36,672 nucleotides of DNA, taken from the NCBI RefSeq assembly GCF_003710805.1, contig NZ_RHHB01000033.1, positions 1 to 36,672 of the forward strand, read 5' to 3'. The notes under the pieces were generated by a model. The model was not told the origin of the DNA. It did not search any database and worked only from the letters and a program-made list of their open reading frames with translations. Position 1 is the stretch's first letter. Every line of letters begins with the position of its first letter. This stretch comes from Agromyces tardus (lineage in GTDB: Bacteria > Actinomycetota > Actinomycetes > Actinomycetales > Microbacteriaceae). Below are positions 14,614 to 21,851 of this stretch, piece after piece. The position numbers and the translations under genes are program-made.

Positions 14614-15369
14614 CTACTCGGTGTGTGCAGCGGATGCCGCGGCGAGCGGCTCGGCGGCGGGTGCGGTGGTGTCGGGGACGGTGGCGGCGCCGGGCGGCGT
14701 CGCCGCGGCATCCGGATGCTTGTGCTCGGACTGGTACGCGAGGACCGCGTCGAGCGTGGTGGTGCGGTGGCGGCGTGCCGCGAGCTCGATGTCGAGCGGG
14801 TCGGCGCCGTCCTCGATGAGCTCGATGAGGCGCTCGTGCTCGTCGACCGACTCGCGGGCGCGGCCCGGCACGAAGCTGAACGACGAGTCGCGCAGCACCT
14901 TCATGCGGTTCCAGCCGCGATGCACGAGGTCGAGGATGTGCGGGTTCGGGCACTCCTCGAAGAGCACCGAGTGGAACTCGAGGTTGAGCTCGGTGAAGCG
15001 GTGCGGGTCGAAGTCGTCGAGGGTGCGCCGCATCCGCTCGTTGACCTCGCGGGCCCGGCGCAGGTGGTCGGGCGTGAGGTAGGGCGCCGACAACGACGTG
15101 GCCGCGCCCTCGACGATCGAGAGCGTCTGCATCGTGTGGAGGTACTCGGTCTCCTTGATCAGGGCGACCTGGGCCCCCACGTTGCGCTGGAACGTGACGA
15201 GACCCTCGGCCTCGAGCCGGCGGATCGCCTCGCGCACGGGCACGACCGAGACGTCGAGCTCGCCGGCGATCTGGCCGAGCACGAGCCGGTAGCCCGGCAC
15301 GTAGCGGCCGTCGTCGATGCGCTCGCGGATGAAGCGGTAGGCCAGCTGCGACTTGCTCTCGGCGTTCAT
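14614..15369 (-). CDS. GntR-family (FadR subfamily) regulator of the hpa cluster
   Basis: A 251-residue regulator. Residues about 7-70 form a winged HTH of the GntR family (LDVSVVPVREAIRRLEAEGLV), quoted here for its PVREAIRRLEAEGL core. The rest is the helical FCD ligand domain, with DLNLEFH-like residues (ELNLEFHSVLF) and a His late in the domain (DEHERL) that suit a metal and carboxylate ligand. A tail of about 30 Ala/Pro/Thr-rich residues follows. The start overlaps the fusion gene stop by 4 bases, so the regulator is made with the enzymes it probably controls. Candidate operators are at 16975-16986 and 18654-18701. The effector is likely a pathway intermediate, by inference. Confidence 0.87.
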   Translation of the reverse strand: MNAESKSQLAYRFIRERIDDGRYVPGYRLVLGQIAGELDVSVVPVREAIRRLEAEGLVTFQRNVGAQVALIKETEYLHTMQTLSIVEGAATSLSAPYLTPDHLRRAREVNERMRRTLDDFDPHRFTELNLEFHSVLFEECPNPHILDLVHRGWNRMKVLRDSSFSFVPGRARESVDEHERLIELIEDGADPLDIELAARRHRTTTLDAVLAYQSEHKHPDAAATPPGAATVPDTTAPAAEPLAAASAAHTE

Positions 15370-16946
15370 CGGCCCTGCACCTCCTGCTCGTAGCGCCTGC
15401 GCCAGTCGGCGTTCATGGGGAACAGCCCGTCGACGGATGCCCCGCCGGCGACCTGCTCGGCCACCCAGGCGTCCTCCTGCTCCTGCGTGATCGCCTCGGC
15501 GACGACCTCCTCGACGAGCGCGGGCGGGATCACGATGACCCCGTCGCCGTCGCCGACGATGACGTCGCCGGGCTGCACCGCGGCGCCGCCGCACGCGATC
15601 GTGACGTCGGTCTCCCACGGCACGTGCCGGCGGCCGAGCACCGAGGGGTGCGGCCCCTGCGAGAAGACGGGGATGTCGAAGCCGGCGACGGCGTCGAAGT
15701 CGCGCACGCCGCCGTCGGTGACGATGCCGGCGGCGCCGCGCACCTGGGCGCGCAGTGCGAGCACGTCGCCCACGGTGCCGGTGCCGCGCTCGCCGCGGGC
15801 CTCGACGACCAGCACCTCGCCCGGCTCGACGGTGTCGAAGGCGCGCTTCTGCGCGTTGAACCCGCCGCCGTGGCTCGCGAACAGGTCGGGGCGGAACGGG
15901 ATGAAGCGCAGGGTGCGCGCCCGGCCCACGATGCGGCGGCCGGGGCCGTTCGCGTGCACGCCCTCGATGAACACGTCGTGGTAGCCGCGCTTGCGCAGGG
16001 CGACCGAGAGGGTCGCGACGCCCACGCTCGCGAGTCGGTCGCGCAGGGCTGGCGTGAGTTCGAACGCCGGTCGAGTAGCCGGCGGAGCCTGCGGAGCCGG
16101 CGTATCGAGACCAGGGCCGCCGGCGGGTCTCGATACGCTCGCTTCGCTCCCTACTCGACCGGCGTGGGAGGCTCCCGCCGACACCCGACCTGCGGCGATC
16201 GCCGCAGCGAGCTCCTCTTCCGAGCCCCATGCCTCGACGCGCTGCAGCTCGTCGACGGCGGGCTTCGTGCCGAAGTCGCCGAACGCGGACGTGCCCTGGG
16301 TGATGCGGGTGACCAGGCGGCCCGAGCTCGGCGCGCCCGCGGCATCCGGCGCGTCGACCTCCACCTCGACGAGGTCACCGGGGAGCACGACCGAGGAGCC
16401 GGCCGGCGTGCCGGTGAGGATGACGTCGCCCGTCTCGAGGGTCATGAGCTGCGAGAGGTCGGCGATGAGCTGTCCGAAGGGGAACAGGAGGGTGTCCGAG
16501 GTGTCCTCCTGCACGAGCTCGCCGTTCACCCAGGTGCGCACGCGCAGGGCCTCGGGGTCGACGGATGCGGCGGGGATGAGCCGCGGGCCGAGCGGCGTGA
16601 AGCCGTCGCCGCCCTTCGAGCGCACGTTCGACCCCTTATCGGCTGCGCGGAGGTCGTAGACGCCGAAGTCGTTCGCCGCGGTGACGGATGCCACGTGCCG
16701 CCAGCCGTCGGCGGGGGAGACCCGCCGCGCGGGCTCGCCGATCACGAGGGCGATCTCCCCCTCGAACGCGAGGAGCTCGGTGCCGGCGGGGCGCTCGAGC
16801 TCGCTGCCGGTCGCGGCGAGCGAGCTGGCGGGCTTGAGGAAGTAGCTCGGCTGCGCGGGGGTTCGGCCCCGCTGCGCGGCGCGCGAGGGGTAGTTGAGGT
16901 GCACGGCGATGATCTTGCCGGGAGTGGCGATGCCATCGATGGTCAT
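15366..16946 (-). CDS. Fusion of fumarylacetoacetate-hydrolase-family domain and RraA-like aldolase/decarboxylase domain
   Basis: One uninterrupted 526-residue frame. Residues about 1-255 are a complete FAH-family domain (acidic metal site FEGEIALVIG, substrate loop DLRAADKGSNVRSKG, GDVILTGTPAG), the fold of HpaG, which decarboxylates and isomerises the tricarboxylate intermediate. Residues about 305-520 are a complete RraA-like domain (TDGGVRDFDA, GDGDGVIVIP), a family with aldolase and oxaloacetate-decarboxylase activity. Classical HpaG has two FAH halves; here the second half appears replaced by RraA. The linker is encoded by an inverted pair of the genome repeat (16067-16163). ATG at 16946 follows GAGGACG; an in-frame ATG at 16979 is less likely because it overlaps the putative operator. 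A sequencing frameshift seems unlikely since both domains are intact. Confidence 0.88.
   Translation of the reverse strand: MTIDGIATPGKIIAVHLNYPSRAAQRGRTPAQPSYFLKPASSLAATGSELERPAGTELLAFEGEIALVIGEPARRVSPADGWRHVASVTAANDFGVYDLRAADKGSNVRSKGGDGFTPLGPRLIPAASVDPEALRVRTWVNGELVQEDTSDTLLFPFGQLIADLSQLMTLETGDVILTGTPAGSSVVLPGDLVEVEVDAPDAAGAPSSGRLVTRITQGTSAFGDFGTKPAVDELQRVEAWGSEEELAAAIAAGRVSAGASHAGRVGSEASVSRPAGGPGLDTPAPQAPPATRPAFELTPALRDRLASVGVATLSVALRKRGYHDVFIEGVHANGPGRRIVGRARTLRFIPFRPDLFASHGGGFNAQKRAFDTVEPGEVLVVEARGERGTGTVGDVLALRAQVRGAAGIVTDGGVRDFDAVAGFDIPVFSQGPHPSVLGRRHVPWETDVTIACGGAAVQPGDVIVGDGDGVIVIPPALVEEVVAEAITQEQEDAWVAEQVAGGASVDGLFPMNADWRRRYEQEVQGR
16067..16163. repeat. Inverted pair of the GGTCGAGTAG/TATCGAGACC repeat inside a coding region
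   Basis: One copy runs from GCCGGTCGAGTAG at 16067 to TATCGAGACC at 16112. A second, in the opposite direction, runs from GGTCTCGATACG at 16126 to CTACTCGACCGGC at 16163. The two arms could pair into a long hairpin. The pair is read in frame as the linker of the FAH-RraA fusion; the reading frame here turns GTCGAGTAG into CGA GTA G.., so the repeat's usual stop is not used. Confidence 0.88.
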
Positions 16947-16974
16947 TGAGCGTCCTCGTCTCGTGATATCTGAA

Positions 16975-16986
16975 ATCATATACGAT
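16975..16986 (-). promoter_or_regulatory. Candidate GntR operator over the -10 of the FAH-RraA gene
   Basis: On the minus strand it reads ATCGTATATGAT, a palindrome at 10 of 12 positions, and includes a -10-like TATGAT (16975-16980) 28 bases before the ATG. A near-identical ATCGTATATTAT lies in the hpaH/transporter divergent region. A separate perfect palindrome, CTTCCGGAAG, lies upstream at 16995-17004, where an activator could bind. Confidence 0.5.
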
Positions 16987-17022
16987 CAGTCGAGCTTCCG
17001 GAAGGGGCAGGCCGGTCGCGCC

Positions 17023-17829
17023 TCAGTAGCTCGCTCGATCGGCCCCGTGCGCGCCGAGATAGCGGTCGGCGAGGGCCTCCGACGAGCGCGCGAGCAACGA
17101 CACGTCGGCGCCGACGAGCACGAGCGACGCGCCGGCGGCGACGTACCGGTCGGCCATCGCCGGCACGAACGCGTTGACGGCCGCCGGCTTGCCGACCGCC
17201 CTCGCGGCGCGGATCGAGCGGAGCACGCCCTCGATGACGTCGGGATGGTCCTGCTGCCCGAGCGCGCCGATCGATCCCGCGAGATCGGCCGGACCCATGA
17301 GGATGCCATCGACGCCCTCGACGGCGACGATCTGCTCCACGGCCTCGACCGCGGCCGCGGACTCGATCTGCACGAAGAGCGTGATCGTGCTCGAGGCATC
17401 CGCGAGATAGCCGTCGACCCGGTTCCAGCGCGACGCGCGGGCGAGCGAGCTGCCGATGCCGCGGATGCCGTGCGGCGGGTAGCGCACGGCGCGCACCATC
17501 TCGGCGGCCTGCGCGGCGGAGTCGACCATCGGGATGAGCAGGTTCTGCACGCCGATGTCGAGGTACTGCTTGATGAGCACGGGATCGCCCACCGGGGGTC
17601 GCACGAGCGGCGCCACCGGGTAGGCCGAGACGGCGTAGAGCTGCGCGAGGATCGACTCGAGGCTGTTGGGGGAGTGCTCGGCGTCGATGAGCACGACGTC
17701 GAGCCCGCTGCCCGCGGCGATCTCGGCGTTCATCGCGCTGCCCGAGCACACCCACATGCCGTACTGCGGGCGATCGGATGTCGCGATGCGGGCCGCGAGC
17801 GTCGGCGGGAGGTTCAAGCGAATCGGCAC
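17023..17829 (-). CDS. hpaI: 4-hydroxy-2-oxoheptanedioate aldolase (HpcH/HpaI class II)
   Basis: It splits 4-hydroxy-2-oxoheptanedioate into pyruvate and succinate semialdehyde with a divalent metal. The 268-residue protein carries Asp49 and His52 (IDAEH), Arg77 (LVRPPV), the metal ligands Glu156 (QIESAAA) and Asp182 (GPADLAGS). Each is 7 residues after its counterpart in E. coli HpaI (Asp42, His45, Arg70, Glu149, Asp175) as I recall them. The start is GTG at 17829, overlapping the hydratase gene by 16 bases, with GGGGG about 8 bases upstream; no other start gives the conserved N-terminus. A 76-base gap with a candidate internal promoter separates it from the FAH-RraA gene. Confidence 0.93.
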   Translation of the reverse strand: MPIRLNLPPTLAARIATSDRPQYGMWVCSGSAMNAEIAAGSGLDVVLIDAEHSPNSLESILAQLYAVSAYPVAPLVRPPVGDPVLIKQYLDIGVQNLLIPMVDSAAQAAEMVRAVRYPPHGIRGIGSSLARASRWNRVDGYLADASSTITLFVQIESAAAVEAVEQIVAVEGVDGILMGPADLAGSIGALGQQDHPDVIEGVLRSIRAARAVGKPAAVNAFVPAMADRYVAAGASLVLVGADVSLLARSSEALADRYLGAHGADRASY

Positions 17830-18599
17830 GTGATCGCCCCCAGCTGTCCGTAGTCCGCGTACACCGTGTCGCCGCGCTCGACCCACATGGGTCGGGTGAA
17901 CGAACCGGCGAGGATGATCTCGCCCGCGCCGAGCGCCTGGCCGTGCGCGGCGAGCTTGTTCGCGAGCCAGGCGACGCCCATCGCGGGGTGGCCGAGCACC
18001 GCGCCGGCGACGCCCGACTCCTCGATGGTCTGGTTGCGGTAGAGCAGCGCCGAGACCCAGCGCAGGTCGACGGCGTCGACCTTCACGGGGGTGCCGCCGA
18101 CGACCATGCCGCCCATCGCGGCATTGTCGGAGATCGTGTCGACGATCGTGCGGCCCTCCAGCTCGATGTGCGAGTTGAGGATCTCGAGGGCGGGCACGAC
18201 GTAGGCCGTCGCGTCGAGCACGTCGAAGATCGTGACGTCGGGTCCGGCGAGCGGCTTCGCGAGCACGAACGCGAGCTCGACCTCGATGCGCACGTTCGAG
18301 AAGCGGTCGAACTCGACGCTCGAGCCCGACTCGTGGACCATGTCGTCGAAGATCACCCCGTAGTCGGGCTCGGTGATGCCCGTCGCGACCTGCATGACCT
18401 TCGAGGTGAGGCCGATCTTGCGGCCGACGAGCCGGCGGCCGGATTCGACGCCGCGCTCGGCCCACAGGCGCTGCACGGCGTAGGCGTCCTCGACGGTCAT
18501 GTCGGGGTGGCGGGCGGTGAGCCGCGGCACGATCGATCGGTCGCGGTCGGCGGCGACGAGCTCGTCGGCGATCGCCGCGATGCGGGTCTGCTCCAGCAC
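17814..18599 (-). CDS. hpaH: 2-oxo-hept-4-ene-1,7-dioate hydratase
   Basis: It adds water to 2-oxohept-4-enedioate before aldol cleavage. The 261-residue protein belongs to the HpaH/MhpD hydratase family within the FAH-like fold. Visible family features are GRKIGLTSKVMQ (about 59-70), the acidic metal site IEVELAFVL, and a third acidic region ALEILNSHIE. GTG at 18599 follows TGGAGC at a proper distance. It is the first gene of the minus-strand operon, overlaps hpaI by 16 bases, and diverges from the transporter across a 178-base regulatory region. Confidence 0.92.
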   Translation of the reverse strand: MLEQTRIAAIADELVAADRDRSIVPRLTARHPDMTVEDAYAVQRLWAERGVESGRRLVGRKIGLTSKVMQVATGITEPDYGVIFDDMVHESGSSVEFDRFSNVRIEVELAFVLAKPLAGPDVTIFDVLDATAYVVPALEILNSHIELEGRTIVDTISDNAAMGGMVVGGTPVKVDAVDLRWVSALLYRNQTIEESGVAGAVLGHPAMGVAWLANKLAAHGQALGAGEIILAGSFTRPMWVERGDTVYADYGQLGAITCRFA

Positions 18600-18653
18600 G
18601 GATGCTCCACTTCGTTGTCGGAGGCTCGGCGTCGTCGCCGAGGCCCAACCCGA

Positions 18654-18701
18654 TCGTATTCGAATTCCGAGTCAGATTTCGTATTCAACATCGTATATTA
18701 T
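18654..18701. promoter_or_regulatory. Divergent hpaH/transporter control region with three TCGTAT sites
   Basis: An AT-rich island holds TCGTAT at 18654-18659, 18679-18684 and 18691-18696. The last lies in ATCGTATATTAT (18690-18701), which matches the site upstream of the FAH-RraA gene and covers a -10-like TATATT (18694-18699) for the transporter. The repetition on both sides of the operon suggests binding sites of the operon's GntR protein. Confidence 0.5.
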
Positions 18702-18777
18702 CTACCCGAGGCTCGTCACGAGCTCGACGACGAGCGAACCCCGACCGCGGAACACCCGACAGAGGAGTCGACCCCGC

Positions 18778-20184
18778 ATGACCCAGACACCCAGCCCCAC
18801 CGCCCGCATCGCGACCGCGACCGCGACCGCACCCGAGCCCGACCGGCGGGAACTGCGCCGCGTCGCGTTCGCGACGGTGATCGGCACCACGATCGAGTGG
18901 TACGACTTCTTCCTCTACGCGAGCGCCGCCGGCCTCGTGTTCGGCGCGCTGTTCTTCGCGCCGGCCGGACCCCAGATCGCCACGCTGCTGGCGTTCGCGA
19001 CGGTCGGCGTGAGCTTCCTGTTCCGTCCGCTCGGCGCGTTCCTCGCCGGCCACTTCGGCGACAGGATCGGCCGCAAGGCCATGCTCGTGATCACGCTCAT
19101 CCTCATGGGCGCCTCGACGACCCTCATCGGCCTGCTGCCGAGCTACGAGCAGATCGGCATCCTGGCGCCGATCCTGCTGCTGCTGCTCCGCATCCTCCAG
19201 GGCCTCTCGACGGGCGGCGAGTGGGGCGGAGCCGTGCTCATGGCCGTCGAGCACGCACCCGATCGCGAGCGCGGCCGGTACGGCGCCTTCCCGCAGATCG
19301 GCGTGCCGATCGGCCTGCTGCTCGCCTCGGGCACCCTCGCGCTCATGACGGGCGTGGTCTCGCCCGGCGACGCGTTCCTCGCGTGGGGCTGGCGCATCCC
19401 GTTCCTGCTCAGCTTCGTGCTCATCATCGTGGGCATCGTCGTGCGCCGCGCCGTCGACGAGAGCCCGGTCTTCGTCGAGATCGCCGCGAAGAAGGCCGCC
19501 GCGAAGACGCCCATCCTCACGCTCTTCAAGCGCCACTGGCTGCTCGTGCTGCTCGCCGCGCTCACCTTCGCGGGCAACAACGCCGCGGGCTACATGACGA
19601 CGGGCGGCTACCTGCAGAACTACGCGACGACCCCGATCGCCGACGGCGGCCTCGTGGGCATGGAGCGCACGCCGGTGCTCCTGGCCGTGGCCGCGGCATC
19701 CGTCGTCTGGCTCGCCTGCACCTTCGCCGCGGGCATGGTCTCCGACCGCATCGGTCGCCGCAACACCTACATCATCGGCTGGATCGCGTTCCTCGCGACG
19801 GTGTTCCTGCTGTTCCCGCTCGTGAACACGGGCAACCCGTGGTTGCTCTTCCTGGGCGTCTCGCTCTTCGCGATCGGCAACGGGTTCACCTACGGCCAGC
19901 AGGCGGCGTACTTCACCGAGCTGTTCCCGGCATCGATCCGCTACTCGGGCGTCTCGATCACCTACGCGATCGGCGCGATCCTCGGCGGCGCCTTCGCGCC
20001 CATGATCGCTGCCTGGCTCGTGCAGACGACCGGAACGGCGACGTCCGTCGCGTTCTACATCGCCGGCGTCATGCTCGTGGCGTTCGCCGCGACGCTCCTT
20101 CTGCGCGACCGCACGGGCATCCCGCTCGGTCCCGACCACGAGGAGGAGCAGTCGCGGGGCGCCATCTACGGGCAGCGCGCCTAG
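18778..20184 (+). CDS. MFS transporter, metabolite:H+ symporter (MHS) family, probable hydroxyphenylacetate uptake
   Basis: A 468-residue, 12-helix transporter. It starts with the MHS pattern TTIEWYDFFLYA (about 42-53), the loop GHFGDRIGRKAMLV between helices 2 and 3, and LLRILQGLSTGGEWGGA in helix 4. The family takes up shikimate, alpha-ketoglutarate, proline and aromatic acids. Divergence from the hpa operon and a shared operator-like motif point to uptake of 3,4-dihydroxy- or 4-hydroxyphenylacetate. ATG at 18778 follows AGAGGAG. A strong hairpin terminator follows the stop. Confidence 0.9.
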   Translation: MTQTPSPTARIATATATAPEPDRRELRRVAFATVIGTTIEWYDFFLYASAAGLVFGALFFAPAGPQIATLLAFATVGVSFLFRPLGAFLAGHFGDRIGRKAMLVITLILMGASTTLIGLLPSYEQIGILAPILLLLLRILQGLSTGGEWGGAVLMAVEHAPDRERGRYGAFPQIGVPIGLLLASGTLALMTGVVSPGDAFLAWGWRIPFLLSFVLIIVGIVVRRAVDESPVFVEIAAKKAAAKTPILTLFKRHWLLVLLAALTFAGNNAAGYMTTGGYLQNYATTPIADGGLVGMERTPVLLAVAAASVVWLACTFAAGMVSDRIGRRNTYIIGWIAFLATVFLLFPLVNTGNPWLLFLGVSLFAIGNGFTYGQQAAYFTELFPASIRYSGVSITYAIGAILGGAFAPMIAAWLVQTTGTATSVAFYIAGVMLVAFAATLLLRDRTGIPLGPDHEEEQSRGAIYGQRA

Positions 20185-20200
20185 CGCGCGGCGAGACGAC

Positions 20201-20239
20201 GAGCGGATGCCGCAGGCTGGGGGCCTGCGGCATCCGCTC
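20201..20239. terminator. Strong bidirectional terminator hairpin
   Basis: A perfect 17-bp stem (20201-20217 with 20223-20239) and a 5-base TGGGG loop. Both arms contain the GGATGCCGC word. It lies between the converging transporter and aldehyde dehydrogenase genes. Confidence 0.85.
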
Positions 20240-20263
20240 ACGTCGCTCGGCGCCGTCGTGGGC

Positions 20264-21709
20264 TCAGCCGTTGAGCACCTGCGGCACCGACACCGACTTG
20301 AGGCCCTCGACGCCGAACTCGAGCCCGTATCCCGACTGCTTCACGCCGCCGAACGGGATCATCGGGTGCACGCCGCCGTGCGAGTTGATCCACACAGTGC
20401 CGGCCTCGAGGCGGACGGCGACCTCGCGGGCCCGATCCCGATCGGCCGACCACACGGAGGCGCCGAGCCCGACCTCCACCTCGTTCGCGAGCGCGATCGC
20501 CTCGTCGAGGTCGGTGTAGCGGATGATCGGCAGCGCCGGGCCGAACTGCTCCTCCTGCACGAGCGGATCGTGCGGATCGATGTCGGCGACGAGGGTGGTG
20601 GGATAGAAGTTGCCCACCGCCGCCCGGTCGGGCTCGCCGCCGAGCAGCACGCGCGCGCCGCCCGCCTTCGCCGTCTCGACGAGTCGGTCGACCACGTCGA
20701 ACTGCATGCGGTTCTGCAGCGGGCCGAGCACGTTCCGCTCGTCGAGTCCGACGCCCATGGGCATCTGCGCGGCGACCGTGCGCAGCGCCTCGCAGACCTC
20801 GTCGTAGACGCTGTCGTGCACGTAGAGCCGCTTCATGGCGGCGCAGGTCTGGCCGGTGTTGATGAACGCGCCCCAGAACAGGCCCTCCGCGATCGCGGCC
20901 GGGTCGACGTCGGGCAGCACGATGCCGGCGTCGTTGCCGCCGAGCTCGAGGGTCAGCCGGGTGAGGTTGCCCGCCGAGCTCTCGATGATCCTGCGTCCGG
21001 TCGCGGTGGAGCCGGTGAACATGATCTTGCCGAACTCCGGTCGGGCGACGAGGGCGGCGCCGAGGTCCCCGGCGCCCGCCACGACGCCGAGCACGCCGTC
21101 GGGCAGCTCCTGGTTCATCACGGCGATGAGCGCGAGGCCCGAGAGCGTCGTGTACTCCGACGGCTTCGCGACGACGGTGTTGCCCATGCGCAGCGCCGGG
21201 CCGATCTGCCAGATGGCGATCATCATCGGCCAGTTCCACGGGGAGATCACGCCGACGACGCCGACCGGGCGATAGTGCAGCTCAGCGTAGGTCTCGCCGT
21301 CGTCGACGACGACCTCCGTCGGCAGGGGAGTCTCGGCGGTCGCGCGCAGCCAGTTCGCGCAGGCCTGCACCTCGAAGCGCGCGTTCGGGCCGTTGAGCGG
21401 CTTGCCCTGCTCGCGCGAGAGCAGTTCGGCGAGCGGTTCGGCGGCCGCCTCGATCGCGTCGGCGACGCGGTGCAGCGTCGCCCGTCGCTCGTCGTCGCTC
21501 CGTGCCGCCCACGCGGGCTGCGCGGCGACCGCGCGCTCGACGGCGGCGTCGAGATCGGCGGTCGTGTGCACCGGCGCGAGGCCGATGCTCGCCCCGGTCG
21601 CGGGGTCGAAGACCTCGCGGGTGGCGACCGCGGGTGCGGTCGCGCTGACCTCATCGGCGTGGCCCTCGGTGGGCGTCACGGCCGCGAGCAGTGTCTGGTA
21701 GTTCTCCAT
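20264..21709 (-). CDS. NAD(P)-dependent aldehyde dehydrogenase, substrate unknown
   Basis: A 481-residue aldehyde dehydrogenase with cofactor-site ISPWNWP, general base Glu255 (LELGGND), nucleophile Cys289 (GQTCAAM) and a C-terminal PFGGVKQSGYGLE. The sequence does not reveal the substrate. Two roles fit the context: oxidising the arylacetaldehyde made by the amine oxidase, or oxidising succinate semialdehyde released by HpaI, for which no other dehydrogenase is present. It faces the hpa transporter across a terminator and diverges from a NIPSNAP-like gene. The start ATG at 21709 follows GGAGG-like bases. Confidence 0.9.
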   Translation of the reverse strand: MENYQTLLAAVTPTEGHADEVSATAPAVATREVFDPATGASIGLAPVHTTADLDAAVERAVAAQPAWAARSDDERRATLHRVADAIEAAAEPLAELLSREQGKPLNGPNARFEVQACANWLRATAETPLPTEVVVDDGETYAELHYRPVGVVGVISPWNWPMMIAIWQIGPALRMGNTVVAKPSEYTTLSGLALIAVMNQELPDGVLGVVAGAGDLGAALVARPEFGKIMFTGSTATGRRIIESSAGNLTRLTLELGGNDAGIVLPDVDPAAIAEGLFWGAFINTGQTCAAMKRLYVHDSVYDEVCEALRTVAAQMPMGVGLDERNVLGPLQNRMQFDVVDRLVETAKAGGARVLLGGEPDRAAVGNFYPTTLVADIDPHDPLVQEEQFGPALPIIRYTDLDEAIALANEVEVGLGASVWSADRDRAREVAVRLEAGTVWINSHGGVHPMIPFGGVKQSGYGLEFGVEGLKSVSVPQVLNG

Positions 21710-21839
21710 CGGACCTCCAAGCTGGTGGCATCAGTCTCGGCGCGACCGGCTTCGGCGTCTTGACCGCTCCTGCACGGGCATTGACTGTGCGCGCAGCACC
21801 GCGTCCGGCCGCGCGGCGTCACGGACTCCGGCCACACGG

Positions 21840-21845
21840 CAGAAT
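21840..21845 (+). promoter_or_regulatory. -10-like element of the NIPSNAP-like gene
   Basis: CAGAAT ends 6 bases before the GTG start, consistent with a leaderless transcript. The -35 region is not recognisable. Confidence 0.35.
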
Positions 21846-21851
21846 GGACGG

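Noticed and set aside
14607..14711. Longer N-terminus for hpaE
   Set aside because: Pro/Arg-rich, overlaps the GntR coding end, and a good ribosome binding site precedes 14606.
15370..16230. Upstream part of the long frame in phase with the GntR regulator
   Set aside because: This stretch is Arg-rich and overlaps the RraA domain; the GntR family N-terminus begins at the ATG at 15369 with stop-start overlap.
15366..16946. The FAH-RraA fusion as a sequencing frameshift
   Set aside because: The frame is continuous, both domains are complete, and the linker matches an inverted repeat pair in phase; a single-base error could not by itself create this.
16975..16986. Start of the FAH-RraA gene at the in-frame ATG at 16979
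   Set aside because: That ATG lies inside the operator-like and -10-like sequence and has a poorly spaced ribosome binding site, while 16946 has GAGG at good distance.
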